From contig QIAI01000319.1 in the NCBI GenBank assembly GCA_003224995.1, positions 1 through 6,775 on the forward strand: a stretch of 6,775 nucleotides of DNA, written 5' to 3'. The position numbers and the translations under genes are program-made. This DNA is from Acidobacteriota bacterium. GTDB taxonomy: Bacteria > Acidobacteriota > Terriglobia > Terriglobales > Acidobacteriaceae. The notes under the pieces were generated by a model, which saw only the letters and a list, made by a program, of their open reading frames with translations, ran no database searches and was not told the origin of the DNA. This document shows positions 1 to 5,088 of the stretch, one piece after another; the stretch's first letter is position 1; the number at the start of each line of letters is the position of its first letter.

Positions 1-440
1 TTACCCGTGGTTACGTCACTCAACGAGCTCGGGAATGCCGACAGCGCGTTCTGGTTCGACACGCTGAAGTTGATCAGACCCGCCTTAAACGTGCCGAACA
101 ATCGGAAAGGTCCGCCGCCAGTACTGAACTTCGGGCCGAACAACGCATGCAAGGGGCGCAGGCTGACGCTGACCAACTGCGTCGAAACGCCGTTCGAGAA
201 TGTGGTGGTGAAATTGCGTTTGAAATCGTAAGCCATCTCGGCTTCGATCTGCACACTGCTTCGCACGTTGAAAGCCGCGCGGCCGCCCACTCCGACAAAA
301 TTTATGTGCGGATGGGTCGCCGCAAGGTTGAAGTAGTCGGCAAAAGCGCCGATCTCGACGTGATTGTATGAATCCTGCGCCATCAGGGATGGACCCGCCC
401 ACAAAATCCCGAATAAGGCCATGATGAGACTGCGTTTCAT
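1..440 (-). CDS. Outer-membrane beta-barrel protein, N-terminal part (cut by left edge)
   Basis: The reading frame is open from the ATG at 440 to the left edge (146 codons), so the C-terminus is missing. The protein starts with a clear signal peptide: basic MKR, a hydrophobic stretch, and a probable cleavage after LMA before QDSYNH (about residue 22). After that come short alternating polar/hydrophobic stretches such as VEIGAFADYF, FVGVGGRAAFNV, VQIEAEMAYDF and RLFGTFKAGLINF. These match successive amphipathic strands of an OmpA/OmpW-like small porin fold, in which the opening 'VEIGAFADYF' strand is typical. It probably sits in the outer membrane; its ligand or role cannot be told. An AGGAG Shine-Dalgarno at 454-458 lies 13 bases before the ATG, which is rather long. 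A four-codon minicistron ends on the start codon (see findings). The barrel call is by pattern, not by a family signature. Confidence 0.75.
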   Translation of the reverse strand, partial: MKRSLIMALFGILWAGPSLMAQDSYNHVEIGAFADYFNLAATHPHINFVGVGGRAAFNVRSSVQIEAEMAYDFKRNFTTTFSNGVSTQLVSVSLRPLHALFGPKFSTGGGPFRLFGTFKAGLINFSVSNQNALSAFPSSLSDVTTG

Positions 441-681
441 GCGTTTTTCATTTCTCCTGCTGCTGATTTGACTTACTTCGGCCACACCCCTCCGCGCGAC
501 GTCACAGCAATGCGGCAGAAATCAGGAAGGTGGACGTTACTCGTAAGATGCCTTGCGCGCACACCCGGTTTGGGATTTGCGGCGTTGTCCTCACTGTAGC
601 CATTTGCCGAGATTCCTGTAGCGTCGGTGGATTCGTGCGCGGGCGCACACTGCTGGCTAGTGTGGCGTGCATGGGATGCGC
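441..681. other. Intergenic region upstream of the barrel gene
   Basis: This stretch separates the barrel gene start from the terminator of the gene at 742-1140. Apart from the AGGAG at 454-458 I see no convincing -35/-10 pair for the barrel gene on the minus strand. Two overlapping GC-rich inverted repeats (635-648, GTGCGC with GCGCAC; 646-664, CACACT with AGTGTG) are short and lack a T-tract. The overlapping plus-strand open frame has no Shine-Dalgarno and no recognisable protein features. The barrel gene's promoter must nevertheless lie here, because a strong terminator stands just upstream. Confidence 0.5.
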
Positions 682-718
682 AAAAAAGAGAACGGCGCGG
701 ACCTGGCCGTCCGCGCCG
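682..718 (-). terminator. Rho-independent terminator after the small exported-protein gene
   Basis: Read on the minus strand, a perfect 10-bp GC-rich stem (CGGCGCGGAC with GTCCGCGCCG, 709-718 and 693-702) closes a six-base loop. It is followed by GTTCTC and a run of six T (682-687). It lies 24 bases past the stop codon at 742. On the other strand there is no T-run, so it acts only on minus-strand transcription. Confidence 0.9.
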
Positions 719-741
719 CGATTCGGAACTAGGATGAAAAC

Positions 742-1140
742 TTATTGCAGGTGATTCACCTTCAGGGCTGTCTGTACGCGGGCTTCTGATTTTTCGCGCG
801 GCTCGATGGAGAGCACCAGATACTCATGCTCCTTCTTGTCGCTGGCCGCCAGCCGTAAATAAAATCGATCCTCTTCCATGCGATAGCCCACTTGCTTGCC
901 AACCGGCAACAGAACCGGACGCCTTACGTCCTTCGCGCGCAGATGAAACAGGAGATCGTCTCCCTGTAAAACGTATTCGTGACAAAGGGCAGAGTCGGAG
1001 GCATTCGCGCTCTGGTTTTCGAACACTGTGCACTGCAGAGATTCCATCTGGAGAAGTTTGCCATTGTGGTACTTCTTGGCATCCTCAGCCTGCGCCAGAG
1101 TGACAAGCAGAAGAGCCGCCAGGGCCAGTTTCAGTTTCAT
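742..1140 (-). CDS. Small exported protein of unknown function
   Basis: This 132-residue protein has a textbook signal peptide (MKLKLALAALLLVTLAQA, cleavage after Ala18), giving a mature periplasmic or secreted protein of about 114 residues. No known enzyme motif is visible. Two cysteines, Cys37 and Cys53, could form a disulfide after export. The body has a 'YHNGKLLQMES' strand at 24-34, a 'LPVGKQVGYRMEEDRFYLRL' stretch near 78-97 and a basic/acidic tail. This pattern (GKL..., then VG..V.YR.E...FYL) resembles small all-beta secreted proteins common in Acidobacteriota; that comparison is from memory. The ATG at 1140 has a GAGGA Shine-Dalgarno about six bases upstream. The gene lies 145 bases after aroA with no terminator between, so read-through from aroA is possible, and it ends in a strong terminator. 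Confidence 0.8.
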   Translation of the reverse strand: MKLKLALAALLLVTLAQAEDAKKYHNGKLLQMESLQCTVFENQSANASDSALCHEYVLQGDDLLFHLRAKDVRRPVLLPVGKQVGYRMEEDRFYLRLAASDKKEHEYLVLSIEPREKSEARVQTALKVNHLQ

Positions 1141-1231
1141 TCAGGTTCCTCGTCCGAGGGTGACGCGTCCAGGAAGGTCTCGGAACTCCTGCCATTGTTC
1201 TCCAGGAATCCTGCCGCAGAAAGATAACGGC

Positions 1232-1252
1232 GGTAACCGTTGGAGGTAACCG
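1232..1252. repeat. Direct repeat GGTAACCG x2, 13-bp period
   Basis: GGTAACCG occurs at 1232-1239 and again at 1245-1252, in the gap between aroA and the small exported-protein gene. The core GGTNACC is itself nearly palindromic. It could be a paired protein-binding site upstream of the 742-1140 gene, but no -35/-10 elements stand clearly beside it. The function is unknown and chance is possible. Confidence 0.4.
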
Positions 1253-1285
1253 GCGAACTGCGCTCAAATTGGGAATGCCGCGAAA

Positions 1286-2578
1286 CTAGCGCTGGACAAG
1301 GCTTTCCAGCGTTTGAAAGAAGGCCGGAAAGGAAATGACAGCGGCCTCCGCCCCCTTAATGTGAGTTTCTCCCTGCGCGCGCAAGGCGGCAATGGCGAAA
1401 GCCATCGCGATGCGGTGATCTCCGAAGGAATCCAATTCGGCTCCGTGCAACGTCTGGCCGCCCGGTACCGTGAAGCCGTCGTCATGCTCCTCCACCCTGG
1501 CGCCCATGGCGCGCAGGTTCGTGACGATCGACTGAATGCGATCCGATTCCTTTACCCGAAGTTCACGAGCACCGCGAATCTGGATGCCGCTCTGGGTGAA
1601 GGGCGCAATCGCAGCCAGCACCGGAATTTCATCGATGAGGGCGGAAGAGTCAGCCCCCGCAATGTCCGCGGACTTGAGTTGGTGCCCTTCCACTCGCACC
1701 GTCCCGACCAGCTCCCCATGTTGCTCTTCCAGTTGCGTAATCGAAATCCGTACCCCCAGCCCGATCAGGACGTCGAGCAGGCGGGCTCTCGTCGGATTCA
1801 TCAGCAATGAGTCAATTACCAGGTCAGAGCCGGGAAAAAGCGAAGCAGCACAGAAGAAAAAAGCGGCGCTCGAAAGGTCGCCCGGTATGCGCCCTTCGAT
1901 GGCGTGCAAGCGCTGGCCTCCGCTAATACAGGTGGAGTTGCCGTTACGCTTGAGTTCGGCCCCGAAGGCGCGCAGCGCAACTTCCCCATGGTCCCGCGTT
2001 CGCAGCGGTTCTTCGACCTCGGTCTCGCCTTGGGCAAATAGCCCGGCAAATAACAGGCACGATTTCACCTGCGCGCTGGCCACCGGCATTTTGTATCGAA
2101 TCGCATGCAGAGTCCCACCGCGAATGTGAAGCGGCGGACGATCCTCCGCGGCTGTGATGCTCGCCCCCATTTGGGTGAGCGGCTTCATGATCCGCGCCAT
2201 GGGCCGCCGGGAGAGTGATTCATCGCCCATCAGCTCCGAAGAAAAACTCTGCCCCGCGAGGATTCCGCTCAGCATGCGCATCGTCGAACCGGAGTTCCCG
2301 CAATCGAGCGGCCCGTTGGGTGCCTGCAAGGCGAGGCCACGCCCTTCGATTTCGATCAGATTGCCGTCGCTCCGTTCGCAATGTACCCCGAGCCCGCGCA
2401 GACAATCTAAAGTGCTCGCACAGTCGGCCCCAGTCGAGTAATTTTCGAAACGCGACTTCCCTTCCGCGATCGCAGCCAGCATCGCGTAGCGGTGAGAAAT
2501 GGATTTGTCCCCAGGAAGGCGCAAGCTTCCGCTCAAGTGCTGCGCAGGCCGAATCGTGACCGTAGAGCCAGCTTTCAT
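1286..2578 (-). CDS. aroA: 3-phosphoshikimate 1-carboxyvinyltransferase (EPSP synthase)
   Basis: EPSP synthase joins phosphoenolpyruvate to shikimate 3-phosphate, the sixth step of the shikimate pathway, in the cytoplasm. The protein is 430 residues, normal for the family (E. coli about 427). Visible motifs in order: PGDKSISHR at 22-30 (PEP-binding Lys25), GNSGSTMR at 94-101, GDESLSRRPM at 118-127, SAQVK at 168-172, TRDHGE at 194-199, NPTR at 261-264, then the catalytic pair Asp316 (LIDEIP) and Glu344 (VKESDR). GDKS, SAQxK, RxHxE and NxTR are the class II signature positions, although the fourth RxHxE residue is Gly. The start is the ATG at 2578, five bases after GGAGG; the open frame continues 71 codons upstream, but that extension is unlike the family and contains intergenic hairpins. 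The neighbours are not shikimate genes. Confidence 0.97.
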   Translation of the reverse strand: MKAGSTVTIRPAQHLSGSLRLPGDKSISHRYAMLAAIAEGKSRFENYSTGADCASTLDCLRGLGVHCERSDGNLIEIEGRGLALQAPNGPLDCGNSGSTMRMLSGILAGQSFSSELMGDESLSRRPMARIMKPLTQMGASITAAEDRPPLHIRGGTLHAIRYKMPVASAQVKSCLLFAGLFAQGETEVEEPLRTRDHGEVALRAFGAELKRNGNSTCISGGQRLHAIEGRIPGDLSSAAFFFCAASLFPGSDLVIDSLLMNPTRARLLDVLIGLGVRISITQLEEQHGELVGTVRVEGHQLKSADIAGADSSALIDEIPVLAAIAPFTQSGIQIRGARELRVKESDRIQSIVTNLRAMGARVEEHDDGFTVPGGQTLHGAELDSFGDHRIAMAFAIAALRAQGETHIKGAEAAVISFPAFFQTLESLVQR

Positions 2579-2580
2579 CG

Positions 2581-2594
2581 TCACCTCCAATATA
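2581..2594 (-). promoter_or_regulatory. aroA ribosome-binding site with an adjoining -10-like TATATT
   Basis: The Shine-Dalgarno GGAGGTGA (2581-2588) is near perfect and fixes the aroA start at 2578. Directly upstream, TATATT (2589-2594) matches five of six bases of a -10 box, but use of it would start the mRNA inside the Shine-Dalgarno, and no -35 stands at the right distance. A second -10-like TCTAAT lies at 2672-2677, also without a good -35. The ribosome site is secure; the promoter is not. Confidence 0.6.
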
Positions 2595-2633
2595 TCGAAT
2601 AAGACCCCGGCCCAGCGCAAGACGCTCACGTAG

Positions 2634-2674
2634 GGGCAGACGCCCCCGGCTGCCCAATCGAGCGCAGCTCGATT
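2634..2674. repeat. Two abutting stem-loops upstream of aroA
   Basis: GGGCAG (2634-2639) pairs with CTGCCC (2650-2655). Immediately next to it AATCGAGC (2656-2663) pairs with GCTCGATT (2667-2674), a perfect 8-bp stem with a three-base loop. The two hairpins touch without a spacer. An alternative pairing, GGGGC (2633-2637) with GCCCC (2642-2646), competes with the first. Neither is followed by a T-tract on either strand, so they are not plain terminators. They lie 56-96 bases before the aroA start, and would be in its 5' leader if transcription begins further upstream. Confidence 0.55.
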
Positions 2675-2708
2675 AGAACTACCCGCGTGAGAATCGAAGA
2701 TTGGGCCC

Positions 2709-2737
2709 AAAAAAGGCCGCCTGTGAAAGGCAGCCTT
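2709..2737 (-). terminator. Rho-independent terminator after the unknown gene at 2805-3212
   Basis: On the minus strand, AAGGCTGCC (2729-2737) pairs with GGCGGCCTT (2713-2721). The nine-pair stem has one G-T wobble and a seven-base loop. The descending arm merges into six T (2709-2714). It lies 67 bases past the stop codon at 2805 and separates this transcript from aroA, which therefore needs its own promoter. Confidence 0.8.
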
Positions 2738-2804
2738 GCGATGACCGACGTGATCGCATATCAGAGAGAGCCGAAGCCTCCCCGCCCTCAAAATTGTCGA
2801 AGCT

Positions 2805-3212
2805 CTACGCCATTGCCTTGGCCTCAGCCCTTGCCTCGCGCAACACCTCCGGCGGAACTTCCTTCAACCTGACGTGAAATTCAAACATGGGAACCTCCGT
2901 GCCGCGCCCCCAGCGATGGGCGTCCCAATGGGCGCGAAGCATCTTCACCTCAGGATGCTGCCCAAGATCAACCAACAGCGGCTGCTGCCCGCGATAGAAC
3001 TTCTGCGGAAAGACTGCGATCGGCTTGGGTGTCCACGTAGCGCCGTCCGCCGAACCGTAGATGCCCACGTCCAGCGATTCCTGCTCGACGATGTTGGTGA
3101 TGTGCAGGGTAGCCAGCAGCACGCGATTGCCAGCAGCGCTCACGTCAACGGAAGGACCGTCGCCCTTGGCCTGAGCCACGGTTTTCTCGGGGACAAGAAA
3201 AGTATCGAGCAT
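2805..3212 (-). CDS. Conserved-looking protein of unknown function, 135 residues
   Basis: I do not recognise a named family. The chosen start is the ATG at 3212 (MLDTFLVPEK). The frame continues upstream to 3335, but the extra 41 residues are Cys-rich and irregular and overlap a good extended -10 promoter at 3223-3231, so the shorter form is preferred. No Shine-Dalgarno precedes the ATG. There is no signal peptide or membrane segment in the 135-residue form. The body has a beta-rich pattern (NRVLLATLHITNI, SLDVGIYGSADGATW) followed by an aromatic/basic block with FPQKFYRG and HWDAHRWGRG, and ends in a charged helix (about 115-135). The 'GSADGATW' segment recalls beta-sandwich carbohydrate- or ligand-binding modules, but that is weak. 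From memory, similar proteins with QESLDV and RWGRG motifs occur in Acidobacteriota without an assigned function. It lies downstream of the ABM gene on the same strand, 125 bases apart. Confidence 0.75.
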   Translation of the reverse strand: MLDTFLVPEKTVAQAKGDGPSVDVSAAGNRVLLATLHITNIVEQESLDVGIYGSADGATWTPKPIAVFPQKFYRGQQPLLVDLGQHPEVKMLRAHWDAHRWGRGTEVPMFEFHVRLKEVPPEVLREARAEAKAMA

Positions 3213-3222
3213 AGACGGGAGA

Positions 3223-3231
3223 ATTGTAGCA
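3223..3231 (-). promoter_or_regulatory. Extended -10 promoter (TGCTACAAT) for the 2805-3212 gene
   Basis: On the minus strand TGC followed by TACAAT (3223-3228) matches an extended -10 element. A -35 is weak (TGTTTC at 17 bases). The hexamer ends ten bases before the ATG at 3212, so transcription should start two to five bases before the coding sequence, giving a near-leaderless mRNA. This agrees with the absence of a Shine-Dalgarno. Confidence 0.55.
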
Positions 3232-3337
3232 AACGAGCATGCCAAGAAACATTTCGTAACGCGCTCGTCGCGTTCCATTGGACTTTGTAGCGCCGGCATG
3301 CTGCAGCAGTCGCCAGGGTCCCGCGCTCTCAGCACAG

Positions 3338-3646
3338 CTAAGGGTTCTGCACCCGCACTTCGTAATGCGTAGCCTCTGGCTCAATCCTGCGTAAAAGCCT
3401 CCTGGCCTCGGGTTCGAACACGGCTTTGTAGTAGTCGGGTCCGGCAAAGCGTTTCACCGCCTCGAGCGAGTCAAACAGGTTGATGACCACAAACTCCACC
3501 TCGCGAAGTTCATCATGACGAAGAACGTAGCCCCCGCAATATCCCTCGGTGTTTTTCAAGCCGGGCAGCACCTTGGTTTTCAACAGCGCTTCGTAGGCAT
3601 CCGCATCCTGGATTTCCGTCCAACCGCGCCAATGACGAGCAATCAT
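3338..3646 (-). CDS. ABM-family (antibiotic biosynthesis monooxygenase-like) dimeric alpha/beta-barrel protein
   Basis: This 102-residue protein has the size and shape of the ABM family, small cytoplasmic proteins with a ferredoxin-like fold that dimerise into a barrel. Members include cofactor-free oxygenases, haem-degrading enzymes and many proteins without a known substrate. The order is a first strand (ARHWRGWT, 3-10), a helix with AYEALLKTKVLPGLKN, a second strand (GYCGGYVLRHD), a third strand (EVEFVVINLF), a helix (SLEAVKRFAG) with PDYYKAVFEPEARRLL, and a last strand (THYEVRV). The GYxGGYxLRR, EFVVxxLxxSLEAVxxFAG and HYEV patterns are typical. Start: the ATG at 3646 has GAGGT six bases upstream; a TTG at 3661 in frame is less likely. 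No reaction can be assigned. It precedes the unknown gene at 2805-3212 and has its own promoter. Confidence 0.85.
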   Translation of the reverse strand: MIARHWRGWTEIQDADAYEALLKTKVLPGLKNTEGYCGGYVLRHDELREVEFVVINLFDSLEAVKRFAGPDYYKAVFEPEARRLLRRIEPEATHYEVRVQNP

Positions 3647-3663
3647 GCAAGCACCTCGCAAAA

Positions 3664-3692
3664 ATTATAGGTCTCTCTCTACAGCACTCCAA
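3664..3692 (-). promoter_or_regulatory. Sigma-70-type promoter for the ABM-family gene
   Basis: On the minus strand TTGGAG (3687-3692) and a perfect TATAAT (3664-3669) are separated by exactly 17 bases. Transcription would start near 3656-3657, leaving a leader of only 10-11 bases that begins at the GAGGT ribosome site before the ATG at 3646. This is the best promoter in the window. Confidence 0.75.
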
Positions 3693-3736
3693 ATTGGCGA
3701 TTCCGAAGGACCGTTCCGGCTAGAACAGTATCCCGC

Positions 3737-4531
3737 TCAGTGGCAGGCGTCCACGAATTGCCGCAGCAGCCTTCCGACCTCTTCAGGCTGCTCCCATACG
3801 GCAAAATGCCCGGCCTGAGGAATAATAGCCAGGCTGCTTCCCGCGATGTGACTTCGCATGAGTTCACCGTCCGCGGCCGGGGCAAAGCGATCTTCTTCGC
3901 CCATGACCAGCAGCGTGGGAACATTGATGCTAGCCAGTGTGGCAACCGAGTCTGGGCGTTGTGCCATGCCGCGCTGTACCTCGGCGATATCGGCTGGCGA
4001 CATCTTCCGCATCATGCCGCGGGCCTCTTCCACTAGGTCGGGCCGCATCGTCAATGTCCGCTGGCTGAAGACTCTGGAGAGCATACTTTCGATGAAGGGT
4101 TCGGTTCCTCGCTCGAGCACATCCTCGGCCGCCTTCAGGCGCCCGGCCCGACCTTCGGCTGTGTCCGCTTGTGCGCGGGTGCAGCACAGCGCGAGTCCCG
4201 CCACTCGGCCGCGATAACGCCGCCAGAATTCAAACAGAATATATCCACCGATCGAAACTCCGGCGAATACCGCGCGACCGACGTCGGCGTCGTCCAGCAC
4301 CCGCGCCAGATCGCCGGCGTGTTTCTCCATGGTGGCCGGACCCTCCCCGATATCGGATTCACCATGTCCGCGCACATCCGGCATCACGATTCGGTACCGG
4401 GACGTCAACGCCTGTGCGGCCGGAAGCCAGAATTCATGATGGACGGGAAAGGGATGGAGTAAGACCAGCGGCGGGCCCTCGCCCAGGACGGTGTAGGCGA
4501 TTTCGGCGTCGCAGCTGCGGATTCGGTTCAT
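3737..4531 (-). CDS. Alpha/beta-hydrolase fold protein
   Basis: This 264-residue cytoplasmic enzyme has the full alpha/beta-hydrolase plan. The oxyanion-hole region is LLHPFP (24-29), followed by the strand-4 motif PDVRGHGESD (51-60). The nucleophile elbow GVSIGG (91-96) carries Ser93, the acid Asp214 lies in MGEEDRFAP, and the base His242 lies in QAGHFAVWEQP. A helical cap spans about 125-195. The nearest relatives by pattern are 3-oxoadipate enol-lactonase-like and esterase-like hydrolases (PDVRGHGxS, Gx-SxGGY). The substrate is unknown, and no beta-ketoadipate genes lie nearby. The ATG at 4531 has no Shine-Dalgarno; instead a TACAAT hexamer ends six bases before it, suggesting a leaderless mRNA. 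It lies 52 bases downstream of the PspC gene, so read-through from there is also possible. No terminator is evident after the stop. Confidence 0.92.
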   Translation of the reverse strand: MNRIRSCDAEIAYTVLGEGPPLVLLHPFPVHHEFWLPAAQALTSRYRIVMPDVRGHGESDIGEGPATMEKHAGDLARVLDDADVGRAVFAGVSIGGYILFEFWRRYRGRVAGLALCCTRAQADTAEGRAGRLKAAEDVLERGTEPFIESMLSRVFSQRTLTMRPDLVEEARGMMRKMSPADIAEVQRGMAQRPDSVATLASINVPTLLVMGEEDRFAPAADGELMRSHIAGSSLAIIPQAGHFAVWEQPEEVGRLLRQFVDACH

Positions 4532-4537
4532 GCCGGG

Positions 4538-4543
4538 ATTGTA
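4538..4543 (-). promoter_or_regulatory. -10 hexamer TACAAT placed for a leaderless hydrolase mRNA
   Basis: TACAAT on the minus strand is followed by only six bases (CCCGGC) before the ATG at 4531. This is the TANNNT-to-start spacing seen in leaderless genes of other bacteria. No good -35 is present, and there is no Shine-Dalgarno between the hexamer and the start codon. Confidence 0.5.
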
Positions 4544-4583
4544 CCCGCTGCGCGAGCGTCCGGGTTGCGCGCACTCAACTGCC

Positions 4584-4919
4584 CTAGCCGTTTGTCACTT
4601 CATGGCCATGGGGAGCAACCCGGTCTTGGGGAGCAAGTGACGTCTCCGGCTCTTCCGGCATAACGATCCAAGCCACGATGTAGGCCAGTGTGCCGAAAAT
4701 GATGGCGGAGAAAATCGTGATCACGAGCCAAAGCACCCGCACCAGCGTGACGTCGAGATCGAAATACTCGGCCATGCCTGCACACACACCTGCAATCTTG
4801 CGGTTCCCACGCGGACGCATCAGGCGCTTGCGCGAGGTCACGGCCCCGACCCGCGTGCCGCAGTACGCACAGAGGTTGGCATCGTCCTGAATGACTTTGC
4901 CGCAATAGTTGCAATACAT
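4584..4919 (-). CDS. Zinc-ribbon plus PspC-domain membrane protein
   Basis: This 111-residue protein joins two parts. Residues 3-20 form a zinc ribbon (Cys3-x2-Cys6 ... Cys17-x2-Cys20, 'CNYCG' and 'CAYCG'). Residues about 31-90 are a PspC domain: basic RKRLMRPRGNRKIAGVC, then the typical AGVCAGMAEYFDLD block (43-56) and VRVLWL, then one long or two close membrane segments to VAWIVMPEE (59-90). PspC proteins sit in the inner membrane and, in the phage-shock response of Proteobacteria, sense envelope stress; the zinc-ribbon form is common in other phyla. The tail (91-111) is polar with two His. The start is the ATG at 4919, eight bases after GGAGG; an in-frame GTG at 4928 overlaps that ribosome site and is unlikely. 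No pspA, pspB or pspF is nearby. An ECF-like promoter lies upstream. Confidence 0.92.
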   Translation of the reverse strand: MYCNYCGKVIQDDANLCAYCGTRVGAVTSRKRLMRPRGNRKIAGVCAGMAEYFDLDVTLVRVLWLVITIFSAIIFGTLAYIVAWIVMPEEPETSLAPQDRVAPHGHEVTNG

Positions 4920-4942
4920 AACTTCCACCTCCAGTTATAAGA

Positions 4943-4969
4943 TACGCCGATTCCCGGGGAGAAGTTCCA
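4943..4969 (-). promoter_or_regulatory. ECF-sigma-like promoter upstream of the PspC gene
   Basis: On the minus strand TGGAAC (4964-4969) and CGTA (4943-4946) are 17 bases apart. This resembles the extracytoplasmic-function pattern TGAAAC-N16/17-CGTA or CGTC, known for Bacillus SigW and SigM. The -10 ends 23 bases before the ATG at 4919, which leaves room for the GGAGG ribosome site. A weak sigma-70-like TATAAC just downstream has no -35 partner. The match is short and unproven. Confidence 0.4.
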
Positions 4970-4982
4970 TCCCCTCCCGGGA
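4952..4982. repeat. Inverted repeat in the PspC gene promoter region
   Basis: TCCCGGGGAG (4952-4961) pairs with CTCCCGGGA (4974-4982), nine pairs with one bulged G and a 12-base loop. There is no T-tract on either strand. It overlaps the spacer and -35 of the ECF-like promoter, so it could be an operator. It is less likely to be a terminator for the TPR gene. Confidence 0.45.
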
Positions 4983-5018
4983 TTCATGTGTTTGAAGTAT
5001 GAATAGCAATCGGTGGAG

Positions 5019-5040
5019 CGACGGGCGTCCTCGCCCGTCG
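5019..5040. repeat. Perfect 9-bp palindromic hairpin after the TPR gene
   Basis: CGACGGGCG (5019-5027) and CGCCCGTCG (5032-5040) pair perfectly around a TCCT loop. It stands 49 bases past the TPR gene stop. On the minus strand no T-tract follows, so it is not a standard terminator for that gene. On the plus strand CCTTTT follows, but no plus-strand gene ends here. The GACGGGCG..CGCCCGTC form looks like an interspersed REP-type palindrome, but copy number cannot be judged from this window. Confidence 0.55.
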
Positions 5041-5088
5041 GCCTTTTCCTCAGACCAGATCGCACCCTTCATTTACCCAAGAGTCTTA

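Noticed and set aside
635..664. Two overlapping GC-rich inverted repeats upstream of the barrel gene
   Set aside because: They are short, mismatched beyond six pairs and lack a T-tract; such repeats are expected by chance in this composition.
1313..2559. Several plus-strand open frames opposite aroA
   Set aside because: They are antisense to an unmistakable aroA; no domain, signal peptide or ribosome site supports them.
2579..2791. 71-codon N-terminal extension of aroA
   Set aside because: The extension is unlike any AroA, crosses the hairpins and terminator region, and the ATG at 2578 has a near-perfect Shine-Dalgarno.
3213..3335. 41-codon N-terminal extension of the 2805-3212 gene, with a faint hydrophobic stretch
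   Set aside because: A good extended -10 lies inside it and the residues are irregular; the hydrophobic stretch does not end in a convincing cleavage site.
5019..5050. Plus-strand terminator (hairpin followed by CCTTTT)
   Set aside because: The T-run is only four bases and no plus-strand gene ends here; a palindromic repeat explains it better.
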